Shown here one piece after another: positions 1-8,248 of a stretch of DNA of 63,072 bases. A model generated the notes under the pieces. That model ran no database searches, was not told the origin of the DNA, and saw only the letters and a list, made by a program, of their open reading frames with translations. Where the stretch lies: contig JARUKZ010000025.1 of the NCBI GenBank assembly GCA_029688955.1, forward strand, positions 1-63,072, in the 5' to 3' direction. Position numbers and translations under genes: made by a program. Origin of the DNA: Chitinispirillales bacterium ANBcel5. GTDB lineage: Bacteria; Fibrobacterota; Chitinivibrionia; Chitinivibrionales; Chitinispirillaceae. Every line of letters starts with the position of its first letter. Within the stretch, counting starts at the first letter, position 1.

Positions 1-85
1 GAGTGATAATATTATCGAAAGCTCAAAAGACAATCAAAATGTAGAAAATAATAGAAGTGATATCCTGAACCAGATTGAAAAATGA
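1..85 (+). CDS. C-terminal tail of an unidentified protein (partial)
   Basis: An open frame enters the window with a codon boundary at base 2 and runs to a TGA at 83-85, giving a hydrophilic tail of 27 residues rich in Asn, Ser, Asp and Glu. The upstream part lies outside the window, so no family can be assigned. It would be convergent with the cobD gene that ends at 122. A chance open frame of this length is quite possible. Confidence 0.35.
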   Translation, partial: SDNIIESSKDNQNVENNRSDILNQIEK

Positions 86-121
86 CACAAAATAACGAAC
101 ATTTTTCTTACCTTACTGTAT

Positions 122-1180
122 CTAACAAAATTCTCTCAGAACCTCAAGTAGTAACCTGTTGTTTTTATCCACTGAGGGCATCAAACGTATCTTGCCTTCA
201 AGAGAAAATGAGCTACAATCTCTAACCGCAATGGAATACCTTCTCAGTAATTCAAGACGAATATTTACAGATTTTTCCATTTTTATCAGGAAAAAGGGAC
301 ATACCCCGTGTTCCACAGGTATACCTATTCGCTCAATCTGCCCAATTAGAGATTCTTTCTGCTTGTGTATTTGGTTCCATTGACTTTTATACTCTTCGAT
401 ATGATCTAGTACCGCGGGAATTACTTTTTGAGCCAACCCCGATACTCCCCATGGAATAACAAGGGACCTGATTTTTCCACTATTTTTAGCAGAAGAAACC
501 GTATAGCCAATACGAAGTCCACCAATACCAAACGGTTTGGTGAGTGATTTAAGAAGTATCAAATTTTCATACGAGTTAATTATCGAAACAGCAGACTTAC
601 TTCCTTTACCCATTTCCTGATAACTCTCATCTACACAAATAATAGAATCTTTAAGTTCTCTGCATAAGTATTCAATTTCATCGACAGTCAAATACAAACC
701 ATCAGGGTTGTTTGGATTACACACTATAAGCAAATCTGCATTCTTTTTCCTGAAATATTTAACAAAAGATACAAGTTGTTTTTCTGAAGCAGGAAATTGT
801 AATGAAATAATGCTTTTTTTGTAGCGTTCAAAAGCCATTTGATAGTCACCATAGGTGGGAACAAACTGAATTGCGCTATTAGCTATCTGCGGAAGAATAA
901 AGATGGTTTCTGTCACTCCGGCGGTTATAACAAACATTTCTGGTGCAAGGTTGTAGTAGTTTGAAAGGGCATTGATTGCGTCATAGGAATCAGGATCCGG
1001 GTATGATTTAATACCATCGGCACTAAAGAGAGATCGTATAGATTGGGGCATTGGTAAAGGATTTACTGTAGCACTAAAATCCAATATTTTTTCCTGATCT
1101 ATTCCAAACGCTCTTAGTTCCTTGTATGGGATACTTCCGTGCTTCTGGTAATTACTATTTTTTATTGACAAACATCCCAC
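122..1180 (-). CDS. cobD: Threonine-phosphate decarboxylase CobD (PLP enzyme)
   Basis: This class I/II aminotransferase-fold protein of 352 residues most likely decarboxylates L-threonine O-3-phosphate to aminopropanol phosphate, the linker between the corrin ring and the nucleotide loop of cobamides. Visible fold-type I landmarks are NPNNPDG at residues 155-161, the cofactor-contacting Asp in CVDESY near 184, and the Schiff-base lysine in SLTKPFGIGG at Lys215, followed by an Arg in GLRIGY. The sequence alone cannot exclude histidinol-phosphate aminotransferase, its close relative. Its position as the last gene of a cobamide operon decides for CobD. It is 67 bp after cobS, the largest gap in the operon. 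Confidence 0.88.
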   Translation of the reverse strand: MGCLSIKNSNYQKHGSIPYKELRAFGIDQEKILDFSATVNPLPMPQSIRSLFSADGIKSYPDPDSYDAINALSNYYNLAPEMFVITAGVTETIFILPQIANSAIQFVPTYGDYQMAFERYKKSIISLQFPASEKQLVSFVKYFRKKNADLLIVCNPNNPDGLYLTVDEIEYLCRELKDSIICVDESYQEMGKGSKSAVSIINSYENLILLKSLTKPFGIGGLRIGYTVSSAKNSGKIRSLVIPWGVSGLAQKVIPAVLDHIEEYKSQWNQIHKQKESLIGQIERIGIPVEHGVCPFFLIKMEKSVNIRLELLRRYSIAVRDCSSFSLEGKIRLMPSVDKNNRLLLEVLREFC

Positions 1181-1247
1181 CTTTTTTTACCAAAATAACA
1201 AGCCAACAGTTCAATTCTTTTTACTACAGCAAAAGGATACCACTCTA

Positions 1248-1991
1248 TTAAACAAAGGCTACCACAACTGTCAAAAATACGATCTCAAAAACCTCGGTCG
1301 CCGCACCGATCCCATCTCCCGTTATGCCCCCAATCCGTTTATGATACACTAAACATATTGGTAGTATAGACGCTATCCCTATCACCACTGATAGTACAAT
1401 ACGATAATCAAAAATAAGCCACCCGGCAGCAAACAGTAAAACAGATTGCATAATCAATATTGCAGTAAAGGCAAAGGGTCCCTTAAAACCAAATGCTTTG
1501 CCCTCTTTTCCCCTTGCATAAGGAATTAAAAGCAGAAACAACCCCTGCATTATTCGTGAAAACATGAGTGCAAAGACCACCCATAGCATCATGCGCTGCT
1601 CAAAGAGCTGCTGGTATGTGATTATCCGCCAGAGAATAACGATAAACATTGCCCCGGCGCCAAAAGTGCCCAGGTGTGGATCTTTAAGTATAAAGAGTGT
1701 CTTTTCACGTGTCTGGACTGTGCTAAAAGCATCTGCAGTGTCAGCAAGGCCATCCAGGTGCAATGCGCCACTTGCAGTGTAGTTTATTATTGTAAGCAAC
1801 AATCCGGCAAACACGGTCAATCCCGGGAGATAGTGATACAGTATCTCTGCTCCTAAAAAGTGAATGATACTAATAATAAGACCTACAATGAGAAAATAAG
1901 GTATTGCGCAGTACCTCTTTTCCGCTTCCTTGCCTATAACCGGTATAATGGTCAATAACCTCAGTGCTGTTATAAAGCCCTTAGGAATCAC
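1248..1991 (-). CDS. cobS: Adenosylcobinamide-GDP ribazoletransferase CobS
   Basis: This is an integral membrane protein of 247 residues that joins adenosylcobinamide-GDP to alpha-ribazole (phosphate), the step that completes the nucleotide loop at the cytoplasmic membrane. The family signature HLDGLADTADAF is at residues 78-89, with the acidic residues expected to bind magnesium, and FKGPFAF follows further on. Several hydrophobic segments span the protein, and the length is normal for CobS. The start overlaps the end of cobT by 11 bp, so the two genes are probably translationally coupled. Confidence 0.95.
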   Translation of the reverse strand: MIPKGFITALRLLTIIPVIGKEAEKRYCAIPYFLIVGLIISIIHFLGAEILYHYLPGLTVFAGLLLTIINYTASGALHLDGLADTADAFSTVQTREKTLFILKDPHLGTFGAGAMFIVILWRIITYQQLFEQRMMLWVVFALMFSRIMQGLFLLLIPYARGKEGKAFGFKGPFAFTAILIMQSVLLFAAGWLIFDYRIVLSVVIGIASILPICLVYHKRIGGITGDGIGAATEVFEIVFLTVVVAFV

Positions 1992-3027
1992 TTTCAGATA
2001 CTCCTGCGGATGAAAATGTTGCCATATTGTGGTAACAGTTAAGCGCCTGTTCGATAATCTCTATTCCCAATACTGCACCTGTACCTTCACCAAGCCTCAT
2101 ATCAAGTTCAAGGATCGGACGAACATCGAGTTCTTTAATTACTCTTCTATGGAACTGCTCATCTGATACATGACCAAAGAAGAGATAGTCCTTAACACCA
2201 GGAGTGATCTTTATTGCTGCCAGTGCGGATGCGGTTGCAATGAATCCATCTATTACAACGGGAATCCTCTTCTGAGCAGAACCCAGAATGTAACCGGTCA
2301 TAGCGGCGATTTCAAATCCTCCTACACGCCTGAGCGCATCAACGGGAGAACCATCCCATGATTGTTTGTGAAAAGACACCGCTTCATCGATAACCCGACG
2401 TTTTCTTTGAAGCAACTCCCCCACTGCTCCGGTTCCCATACCAACCGTAGATGCACCTTCAATAGTAAGAAAGAGTGCATACAGTGCAGATGCAGATGAA
2501 GTGTTCCCAATGCCCATTTCGCCGATCGATGTTATATCAACCTCCTGCTTAGACGCCAACTCAAGTCCAGTATTTATGGCCCTGTCACATTCTTCACTGC
2601 TCATAGCACAATCGGAATGGAAATTATTAGTACCTTTACCAACCTTTTTCTTAATCAGTAACGGGTGATCTTTAAAGTCCCCATCAACCCCAACATCAAC
2701 TACCCGGTACTCTATACCTGCTTTTTTACACATCACAACCACGGCAGCACCACCTGCAAGCATGTTGGTAACCATCTGAACCGTAACCTCTTTTGGAAAC
2801 GGAGCGACACCCATAGATGTTATTCCATGGTCAGCAGCAAAAATCATAAGTGATTTGCGACTGATATCAGCATCTACACGTCCACGACATAAACAGTACT
2901 TAAGAGCAAACTCCTCCAGCCTTCCAAGACTTCCCTTTGGTTTGGTTAAATCATCGAGATGTGCCTGAATTTCAGTTTCCAGCTTTGTGTTCTCAACAGA
3001 TTTGATTTCAATATCTTTTGTAAGCAT
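1981..3027 (-). CDS. cobT: Nicotinate-nucleotide-dimethylbenzimidazole phosphoribosyltransferase CobT
   Basis: CobT activates the lower-ligand base (dimethylbenzimidazole or another available base) to its alpha-ribotide using nicotinate mononucleotide. The N-terminus contains LTKPKGSLGRLE and the C-terminus contains the catalytic glutamate in MRLGEGTGA, both hallmarks of the family. An in-frame ATG 45 bp further upstream exists, but the start at 3027 is preferred: it has an AGGA-type ribosome binding site six bases ahead and gives a 348-residue protein starting MLTKDIEIKS, near the usual family length. In this operon CobT would set which base the rebuilt cobamide carries. Confidence 0.95.
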   Translation of the reverse strand: MLTKDIEIKSVENTKLETEIQAHLDDLTKPKGSLGRLEEFALKYCLCRGRVDADISRKSLMIFAADHGITSMGVAPFPKEVTVQMVTNMLAGGAAVVVMCKKAGIEYRVVDVGVDGDFKDHPLLIKKKVGKGTNNFHSDCAMSSEECDRAINTGLELASKQEVDITSIGEMGIGNTSSASALYALFLTIEGASTVGMGTGAVGELLQRKRRVIDEAVSFHKQSWDGSPVDALRRVGGFEIAAMTGYILGSAQKRIPVVIDGFIATASALAAIKITPGVKDYLFFGHVSDEQFHRRVIKELDVRPILELDMRLGEGTGAVLGIEIIEQALNCYHNMATFSSAGVSESDS

Positions 3028-3038
3028 ATATCCTTTTC

Positions 3039-3575
3039 CTATTTTATTTTTACGCTGATACCCGCGACACACAGATACACCTCATCTGCAAGTGAAGCGA
3101 TCTTCTGATTTAATTTTCCAGCCCAGTCCCTGTAGCGCCGTACACTTTTTTCAAGTGGCACTATACCCCACCCCACTTCATTTGAAACAATAACAATCTC
3201 ACCCGTACCTTCCGATTGTTGCCATTTGAGTAGAGATTTGCTAAAATTTTCTATGTTTTTAACAAGAGCAGTATCACTATCGCCATTCTTGTACCAAATA
3301 TTTCCAAGCCACACAGTACAGCAATCGATTACTGCAGCAGAGCAATTATCCAGATCCCCTACGGCCCTATCTATTTTGTATGGTTCCTCTACAGTCACCC
3401 ACTCATCACCACGTTCTAACTTGTGATTTGTAACCCTCTCCTTCATCTCTTCATCAAAACACTCAGCAGTAGCAATAAACACCTTTGATTTTGAAGGAGA
3501 TTCGTTGGCTCGTTTGAGTGCCCAGGCACTCTTACCGCTGCGAACACCACCTGTTATCAGAACAAATTTTCCCAT
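3039..3575 (-). CDS. cobU: Adenosylcobinamide kinase/guanylyltransferase CobU
   Basis: This bifunctional enzyme of 178 residues phosphorylates adenosylcobinamide and then transfers GMP to make adenosylcobinamide-GDP for CobS. The P-loop GGVRSGKS is at residues 9-16. His51 in NHKLERGDEW corresponds to the histidine that carries the GMP intermediate in characterised CobU, and the C-terminal SNEVGWGIVP segment is typical. It overlaps the upstream gene by 19 bp. If that neighbour is CbiR, its product adenosylcobinamide-phosphate would feed straight into the guanylyltransferase activity. Confidence 0.95.
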   Translation of the reverse strand: MGKFVLITGGVRSGKSAWALKRANESPSKSKVFIATAECFDEEMKERVTNHKLERGDEWVTVEEPYKIDRAVGDLDNCSAAVIDCCTVWLGNIWYKNGDSDTALVKNIENFSKSLLKWQQSEGTGEIVIVSNEVGWGIVPLEKSVRRYRDWAGKLNQKIASLADEVYLCVAGISVKIK

Positions 3576-4351
3576 GTATCTACCACCATTTTCTTTGACT
3601 CAGTAAAATCAGTCTGGTTAAATATCTCCATCGTAACCACACCACTGTAGTGCCCGTTTTTAAGTTCCTGAAAAAAAGTATATATATCATCTGTATTGCC
3701 AGAAGGGAGCGATTGGTGATCCTTTTTGCCATCAAAGCCATGCAGGTGAATAACACTTGTGAATGGTACCATCTCTTTAAGGTGCTGGTGCCACTCATCA
3801 GGGAAGTGAGCCCACAAATGCCCTACATCGCAGCATAATGATGTCCCATGTTTAAGCGCAAGTTCACGGTGCCAGTGCCACGGATACCCAAGATTCTCAA
3901 TTGCAATTTTAGCTGGTGTATCAATGACACTCATTATAGATGTAATAGTTTGATCACATCTACCCGCCCATTCTTCTATTTCAGTCACCTCTGCATTTCG
4001 TTTGTTACCTTCAAGGTGTAAAATCCAGGCTCTGGGTAACAGTGGCGAAGTCCTCTCAATGATACGCTTTGCTGCATCACAAAACCCAGCTCTCTCATTC
4101 TCCTCAACAGCCCCGGCCTTTTTATCCAAAGGAAGATGAACGGTATAGCCACAGTCGCTTTCTAACCCTAAATCCGCAAGCTTTTTTATCTCCTCCGGAG
4201 AGGGAATATTAGAAATTTCGGGTGATTCAAAAAGTACAAGCTCGATATCATCGACCTGTGGTGTTAACCACCGGGCATTTGGCAGTATGTTATCGGGTAT
4301 AATATAAGAAGTTGTGCCAAGCAAAAACGGGTATCGTTTGTTTTCGTTCAT
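3557..4351 (-). CDS. cbiR: Probable cobamide-remodeling phosphodiesterase CbiR
   Basis: This 264-residue protein has the look of the AP-endonuclease-2/xylose-isomerase-like TIM-barrel superfamily. Likely metal ligands lie at the ends of successive strands: VHLP (71-74), HLEG (112-115), IEN (151-153), CDVGH (174-178), HLHG (202-205), Asp211-His212 and MEIF with Glu242. CbiR, described from Akkermansia muciniphila, belongs to this superfamily and cuts the nucleotide-loop phosphodiester so that a foreign cobamide can be rebuilt with another base. The assignment rests on fold plus location between cobU and cobO; I could not align it to CbiR. It lies one base from the cobO stop. The alternative is an unrelated sugar-phosphate isomerase-like enzyme. 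Confidence 0.72.
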   Translation of the reverse strand: MNENKRYPFLLGTTSYIIPDNILPNARWLTPQVDDIELVLFESPEISNIPSPEEIKKLADLGLESDCGYTVHLPLDKKAGAVEENERAGFCDAAKRIIERTSPLLPRAWILHLEGNKRNAEVTEIEEWAGRCDQTITSIMSVIDTPAKIAIENLGYPWHWHRELALKHGTSLCCDVGHLWAHFPDEWHQHLKEMVPFTSVIHLHGFDGKKDHQSLPSGNTDDIYTFFQELKNGHYSGVVTMEIFNQTDFTESKKMVVDTWENLF

Positions 4352-4352
4352 C

Positions 4353-4868
4353 CTAACACTCTACACCTTTGCGCGCCTGCACTCCAGCAGTATAATAATG
4401 TTTAACTTCTTTCATTTCAGTCACAAGGTCAGCTTCATCAATCAAGTCCTGAGGCGCATAGCGGCCGGTAACAACCACCTCACAATCCGGCTTTCTGTTT
4501 CTTATAATGTCAATTAACTGGTTTACTGTAAACAGTTTATAATAGAGTGCAATATTTGCCTCATCAAGGATTACAATCTTATATTCTCCCAATTGCAAAA
4601 TTTCCCTGAGTTCATTGAGTCCCTTCTGTGCAACTTCAATATCCTCTTTTTGGGCTTCCCGCTCAATGAAACACCCTCTTCCATACTGTTTTATTGTAAT
4701 AAGATCGCTATATCTCTCAAGTGCTCCTATTTCACTATACTTCATTCCTTTTACAAATTGTGCAAAAAGAACTGGCAGACCTGCACCCGCAGCACGAATC
4801 GCCAAACCGATAGATGCAGTTGTTTTTCCTTTACCATTACCTGTATAAACCTGAAGATACCCTTTCAT
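4353..4868 (-). CDS. cobO: Corrinoid adenosyltransferase CobO (CobA/BtuR type)
   Basis: The protein transfers the adenosyl group of ATP to cob(I)alamin or cob(I)yrinic acid diamide, forming the upper ligand of coenzyme B12. The P-loop TGNGKGKTT sits right at the N-terminus, and FVKGMKYSE, VILDEANIAL and VVTGRYAP follow, as in the CobA/CobO/BtuR family. Two ATG codons lie six bases apart, at 4874 and 4868. The second has the better spacing to an AGGGA motif and is used here, giving 171 residues. The enzyme is needed both for imported corrinoids and because CbiB and CobU prefer adenosylated substrates. Confidence 0.95.
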   Translation of the reverse strand: MKGYLQVYTGNGKGKTTASIGLAIRAAGAGLPVLFAQFVKGMKYSEIGALERYSDLITIKQYGRGCFIEREAQKEDIEVAQKGLNELREILQLGEYKIVILDEANIALYYKLFTVNQLIDIIRNRKPDCEVVVTGRYAPQDLIDEADLVTEMKEVKHYYTAGVQARKGVEC

Positions 4869-4922
4869 AACCATCCCTTATAGGTTATATGATCAATTAA
4901 CTATTTTTTTTACAAAGTAAAA

Positions 4923-5738
4923 TTAACTGTATATGAGCCTCTCCTGCTGACAAATCCCGATATCCCAGTCTTTGCCATAGATAGCGTGCGCCAATTGATT
5001 AAGTGCAAACCCGGCTCGTGGTCCTGCGCGCCCCAAAAGCTTAGAACTAAAATGTATAGTCTCAGGGACATATTCATCCAGATACTTTTTAAATTCAGAA
5101 ACATTCTCAAACAGATTATCTATACATAATGATCGGCATTTTTTACATTTTGAAATCAAAAATAACTCTGGTTTGTCCCTTGTAATCATACTGATCATAT
5201 TGTTATTTTTTGCATGTAAAAATTTATTCCGCCCTGCATTTGTGCAGCCAAGAAATCCTACAGAAGCAGCAACAGGACACGAAAACCATGAAGGGCATTC
5301 TATATTGCACAGATAACAAACCCTCCTTGAGCCAAGAGTTTTTGCCTGTTCTTTGATTGAATGAATTTGAACTTCCAATTGTGAAGCCAGTAAATTCGCA
5401 TTATATGAGCCATTTACGAGCTCACCAATGAATCGTATGGCATGGGGTGCCTCATAAACCGCATGGAACTTGAGACAGGCAGTCCTAACACCTGATAAAC
5501 CGATCTGCTGAAGCAGAGGCTTATGAAGTGAAGTTCCAATGACAAGGTCGGGGTGAAAAGATAGTATAGCTTCTGCACAGCAGTTGCTGAATCCACCAAC
5601 AGATGGAATGTCAGCTACAGTTACTGGCCAATCACAGAAATCGGTCCTTGCAACCAATGCATGCCCAAAGCCTATCGCACAAAGTGTTTCGGTAACCGAT
5701 GGCGCCAGAGAGACTATTTTTATGGTTGATAGATTCAT
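4923..5738 (-). CDS. Cysteine-rich cytosolic BtuF-like corrinoid or metal-binding protein
   Basis: This 271-residue protein has the helical-backbone metal-receptor fold of BtuF: IVSLAPSVTETLCAIG at the start, FHPDLVIG, and RAGPRAGFALNQL near the end. Unlike a transport protein it starts directly at the domain, with no signal peptide or lipobox, so it should stay in the cytosol. It carries 14 cysteines, most in two clusters: C141-x2-C144-x3-C148-x5-C154 and C198-x2-C201-x3-C205. Such spacing suggests a metal or iron-sulfur site. A strong AGGGG ribosome binding site precedes the ATG. A role in intracellular corrinoid handling or reduction is inference from the operon; a true BtuF (10074-10940) is encoded separately. 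Confidence 0.75.
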   Translation of the reverse strand: MNLSTIKIVSLAPSVTETLCAIGFGHALVARTDFCDWPVTVADIPSVGGFSNCCAEAILSFHPDLVIGTSLHKPLLQQIGLSGVRTACLKFHAVYEAPHAIRFIGELVNGSYNANLLASQLEVQIHSIKEQAKTLGSRRVCYLCNIECPSWFSCPVAASVGFLGCTNAGRNKFLHAKNNNMISMITRDKPELFLISKCKKCRSLCIDNLFENVSEFKKYLDEYVPETIHFSSKLLGRAGPRAGFALNQLAHAIYGKDWDIGICQQERLIYS

Positions 5739-5740
5739 AT

Positions 5741-6703
5741 CTAAACCCCTCTACTTACCAGTAACAGCCAGCTGACAGCCAATAGAAAGGAAAGTATTGC
5801 TACGGAAAACAAAACTGCATTGGCCCTAACAATATCGTTTAACGACAAAGTCCTGAGAGGATCTCCGAGAAAAGGCTTTTGTGACACAATTCCACCGTAA
5901 GTAGAGGTTCCACCCAACTGAATTCCAAGCGCCCCGGCAACTGCCGATTCGCCGTGAGCTGAATTAGGGCTCTCATGCTTATGTCTGTCTCGTTTCATTA
6001 TTATAAACGATCGCCATCCATTAAGTCCACAACACAGAGAGGCAACTGGTATAAGTAGAAATCCGGTAAGGCGTGCAGGAATAAAGTTAAGCAGGTCATC
6101 AATTTTTGCCGCACAGGTACCAAAGCTTTTATAACGTTCATTTTTGTAACCGATCATCGAATCCATTGTACTTACTGCTTTATAGATAAGGCAAAGTATC
6201 GGTCCCCCTATAGCAAGATAGAACAGTGGAGCAATTATTCCATCGGTGATATTTTCTCCAACGGTTTCCACAGAGGCCCTTACGATTTGTTCTTCATTAA
6301 GATTCACGGTGTCTCTTCCTACTATCATTGAAAGTTGAGTACGGGCGCTTAGCAGATCCCCTGCCTTGAGATATTTAAGCACAAGTAGTGATTCCTTTGA
6401 TAGTGAACGTGCAGAAAGGCAAAAGAACCCGAGTATCGATTCAATTGCTATTGTCAGGAATGGAGAGATGAACTGTCCAATCTTTATCAACAAAAAAGAC
6501 AGTACTAAAACACAGCAGATTACAATTACCGTTAATAAAACCCCACATAGAAACTCTTTGCGGGAAGTCTGTCCATTAGGATATAATTTCTTCTCAAGAA
6601 AGAGAATAAGTGACCCAATCCACCTAACCGGATGAGGTAGCCAACGTGGATCACCTACCAAGAGATCCAGAAGAAAGGCTATTGTCAGACTTAATGGGTG
6701 CAT
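5741..6703 (-). CDS. cbiB: Adenosylcobinamide-phosphate synthase CbiB
   Basis: This membrane enzyme attaches aminopropanol or its phosphate to adenosylcobyric acid, making adenosylcobinamide (phosphate). The chosen start gives a protein of 320 residues whose opening, with LLDLLVGDPRWLPHPVRWIG, is the classic CbiB N-terminus. Multiple hydrophobic segments follow, and ENITDGIIAPLFY, YKAVSTMDSMIGYKNERY and ARLTG are family blocks. An upstream in-frame ATG would add 34 residues lying entirely inside cbiP and is unlikely. The chosen ATG follows the cbiP stop after one base, which indicates translational coupling. It works with CobD (substrate supply) and CobU (next step). Confidence 0.95.
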   Translation of the reverse strand: MHPLSLTIAFLLDLLVGDPRWLPHPVRWIGSLILFLEKKLYPNGQTSRKEFLCGVLLTVIVICCVLVLSFLLIKIGQFISPFLTIAIESILGFFCLSARSLSKESLLVLKYLKAGDLLSARTQLSMIVGRDTVNLNEEQIVRASVETVGENITDGIIAPLFYLAIGGPILCLIYKAVSTMDSMIGYKNERYKSFGTCAAKIDDLLNFIPARLTGFLLIPVASLCCGLNGWRSFIIMKRDRHKHESPNSAHGESAVAGALGIQLGGTSTYGGIVSQKPFLGDPLRTLSLNDIVRANAVLFSVAILSFLLAVSWLLLVSRGV

Positions 6704-6704
6704 T

Positions 6705-8243
6705 TCAGTTGTTCGTCCTGTTTGAAACACTGATGATTTCATATATCTTTGGAATATCCAGAGTTTCCCTGCAAACAGCTGCCAATCTATTGATTTGTGC
6801 CTCAAAGGTCACGCTCCGATCATCTGCAGAGATATCAATGGGCATAAGTCCCTTAAGACGTCGTAATTTATTAATTACGTTGCACACTATTTTACCTGAA
6901 TCAAACAAACCATGAACATACGATCCGGATACCCTTCCGGTTTTATCTGTGATGCCACTTACATATTCTGTTCCATCTTTATCGTATGATACTGTGAAGG
7001 GGCAAGAGCCACTGCCAAAAGTACTTTCACCCATGTGTATTTCATAGCCTTTAGCCAAATACGCGTCCAAGCCATCAAAGAGTGCGTTTTGATCACCGAA
7101 GACCTTTACATCGATCTGAGCGGTCCTCTTTTCAGGCAGGAATCCGGTCTCCATATCCAGCAGTTTAAGCCCTGTTTCAAATTGTACAGAAGATTCAACC
7201 TGATGTTCATCTTTAATACAGTTTCCAAGCATCTGAAAACCTCCACAGACACCTAAAACAGCTCCACCATTGTTAGTAAACGATATAATCGATTCAGCAA
7301 CCCCGTTTTTTTTAATAGCTCTGAGATCACTTACGGTCGCTTTAGTCCCGGGCAGTATCAGCAGGTCCGGATTTCCGATCTTTTCTGCCCTGCTACACCA
7401 CCGGACCGCAACACCAGGAACATGTTCAAGTGGTAAAAAGTCCGTAAAGTTTGAAACATGTGGGAGACGAATGATACATATATCGATCTCCTTTTTTACA
7501 TCGTTTTTACTATGAAACCATTCAGTAACACCATCCTCATCGTCTATTGAATGATCTAACCATGGAATAACCCCAAGAGTTGGGATTTTAGTAATCTGTG
7601 TTAGTTGATCTAAACCTGGTTTAAGAAGCTCAACATCACCCCTGAATTTATTTATAATAAAACCTTTAACTCTCTGCCGTTCATAGGGTTCAAGAAGCTG
7701 AACAGTTCCGACCAGTGATGCAAAAACACCACCCCTGTCGATATCGCCAACAATCACTACAGGAGCATCTGCCATTTGAGCCATGCCCATATTCACGATA
7801 TCATTTTTTTTTAGGTTGATCTCTGCCGGACTACCAGCCCCTTCAATAATCATTACCTCAAACTCGTTTGAGATCGAACGGTAACACTCTCGTACTGTAT
7901 CTCTCAGTTTATCTCGTGTTTGGTGCCAGTCGCAGGCATGCATAGTAAATGAAGGCTTACCGTTCAAGACAACCTGAGCACCTGTATCGCTTGACGGCTT
8001 TAATAATACCGGGTTCATGCGTACATCTGGTGCAAGTCCTGCAGCATAGGCCTGGACAACCTGTGCGCGCCCCATCTCCATCCCCTCTGTGGTTACAAAT
8101 GAGTTATTGGACATGTTCTGTGCCTTGAAAGGAGCAACCTTGAATCCATCCTGAAAAAGAATACGACAAAGGGCTGCTGCAATGAGCGATTTACCGCTGG
8201 AACTTGCGGTACCCTGGATCATCAAGCTCTTAGTTTTCATCAT
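6705..8243 (-). CDS. cbiP: Cobyric acid synthase CbiP/CobQ (glutamine amidotransferase)
   Basis: The enzyme amidates four side chains of adenosylcobyrinic acid a,c-diamide using glutamine and ATP. The 512-residue protein has both expected halves. The N-terminal dethiobiotin-synthase-like ATPase has the P-loop GTASSSGKS near residues 11-19, KAQNMSNNS and EGAGSPAEINL. The C-terminal class I glutaminase has the nucleophile cysteine in GVCGGFQMLG and the histidine in GSYVHGLFD. ATG codons at 8243 and 8240 are both possible; the second has the better spacing to AGGA. With no corrin-ring genes in view, CbiP probably serves salvage of incomplete corrinoids. Confidence 0.96.
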   Translation of the reverse strand: MMKTKSLMIQGTASSSGKSLIAAALCRILFQDGFKVAPFKAQNMSNNSFVTTEGMEMGRAQVVQAYAAGLAPDVRMNPVLLKPSSDTGAQVVLNGKPSFTMHACDWHQTRDKLRDTVRECYRSISNEFEVMIIEGAGSPAEINLKKNDIVNMGMAQMADAPVVIVGDIDRGGVFASLVGTVQLLEPYERQRVKGFIINKFRGDVELLKPGLDQLTQITKIPTLGVIPWLDHSIDDEDGVTEWFHSKNDVKKEIDICIIRLPHVSNFTDFLPLEHVPGVAVRWCSRAEKIGNPDLLILPGTKATVSDLRAIKKNGVAESIISFTNNGGAVLGVCGGFQMLGNCIKDEHQVESSVQFETGLKLLDMETGFLPEKRTAQIDVKVFGDQNALFDGLDAYLAKGYEIHMGESTFGSGSCPFTVSYDKDGTEYVSGITDKTGRVSGSYVHGLFDSGKIVCNVINKLRRLKGLMPIDISADDRSVTFEAQINRLAAVCRETLDIPKIYEIISVSNRTNN

Positions 8244-8248
8244 ACATC

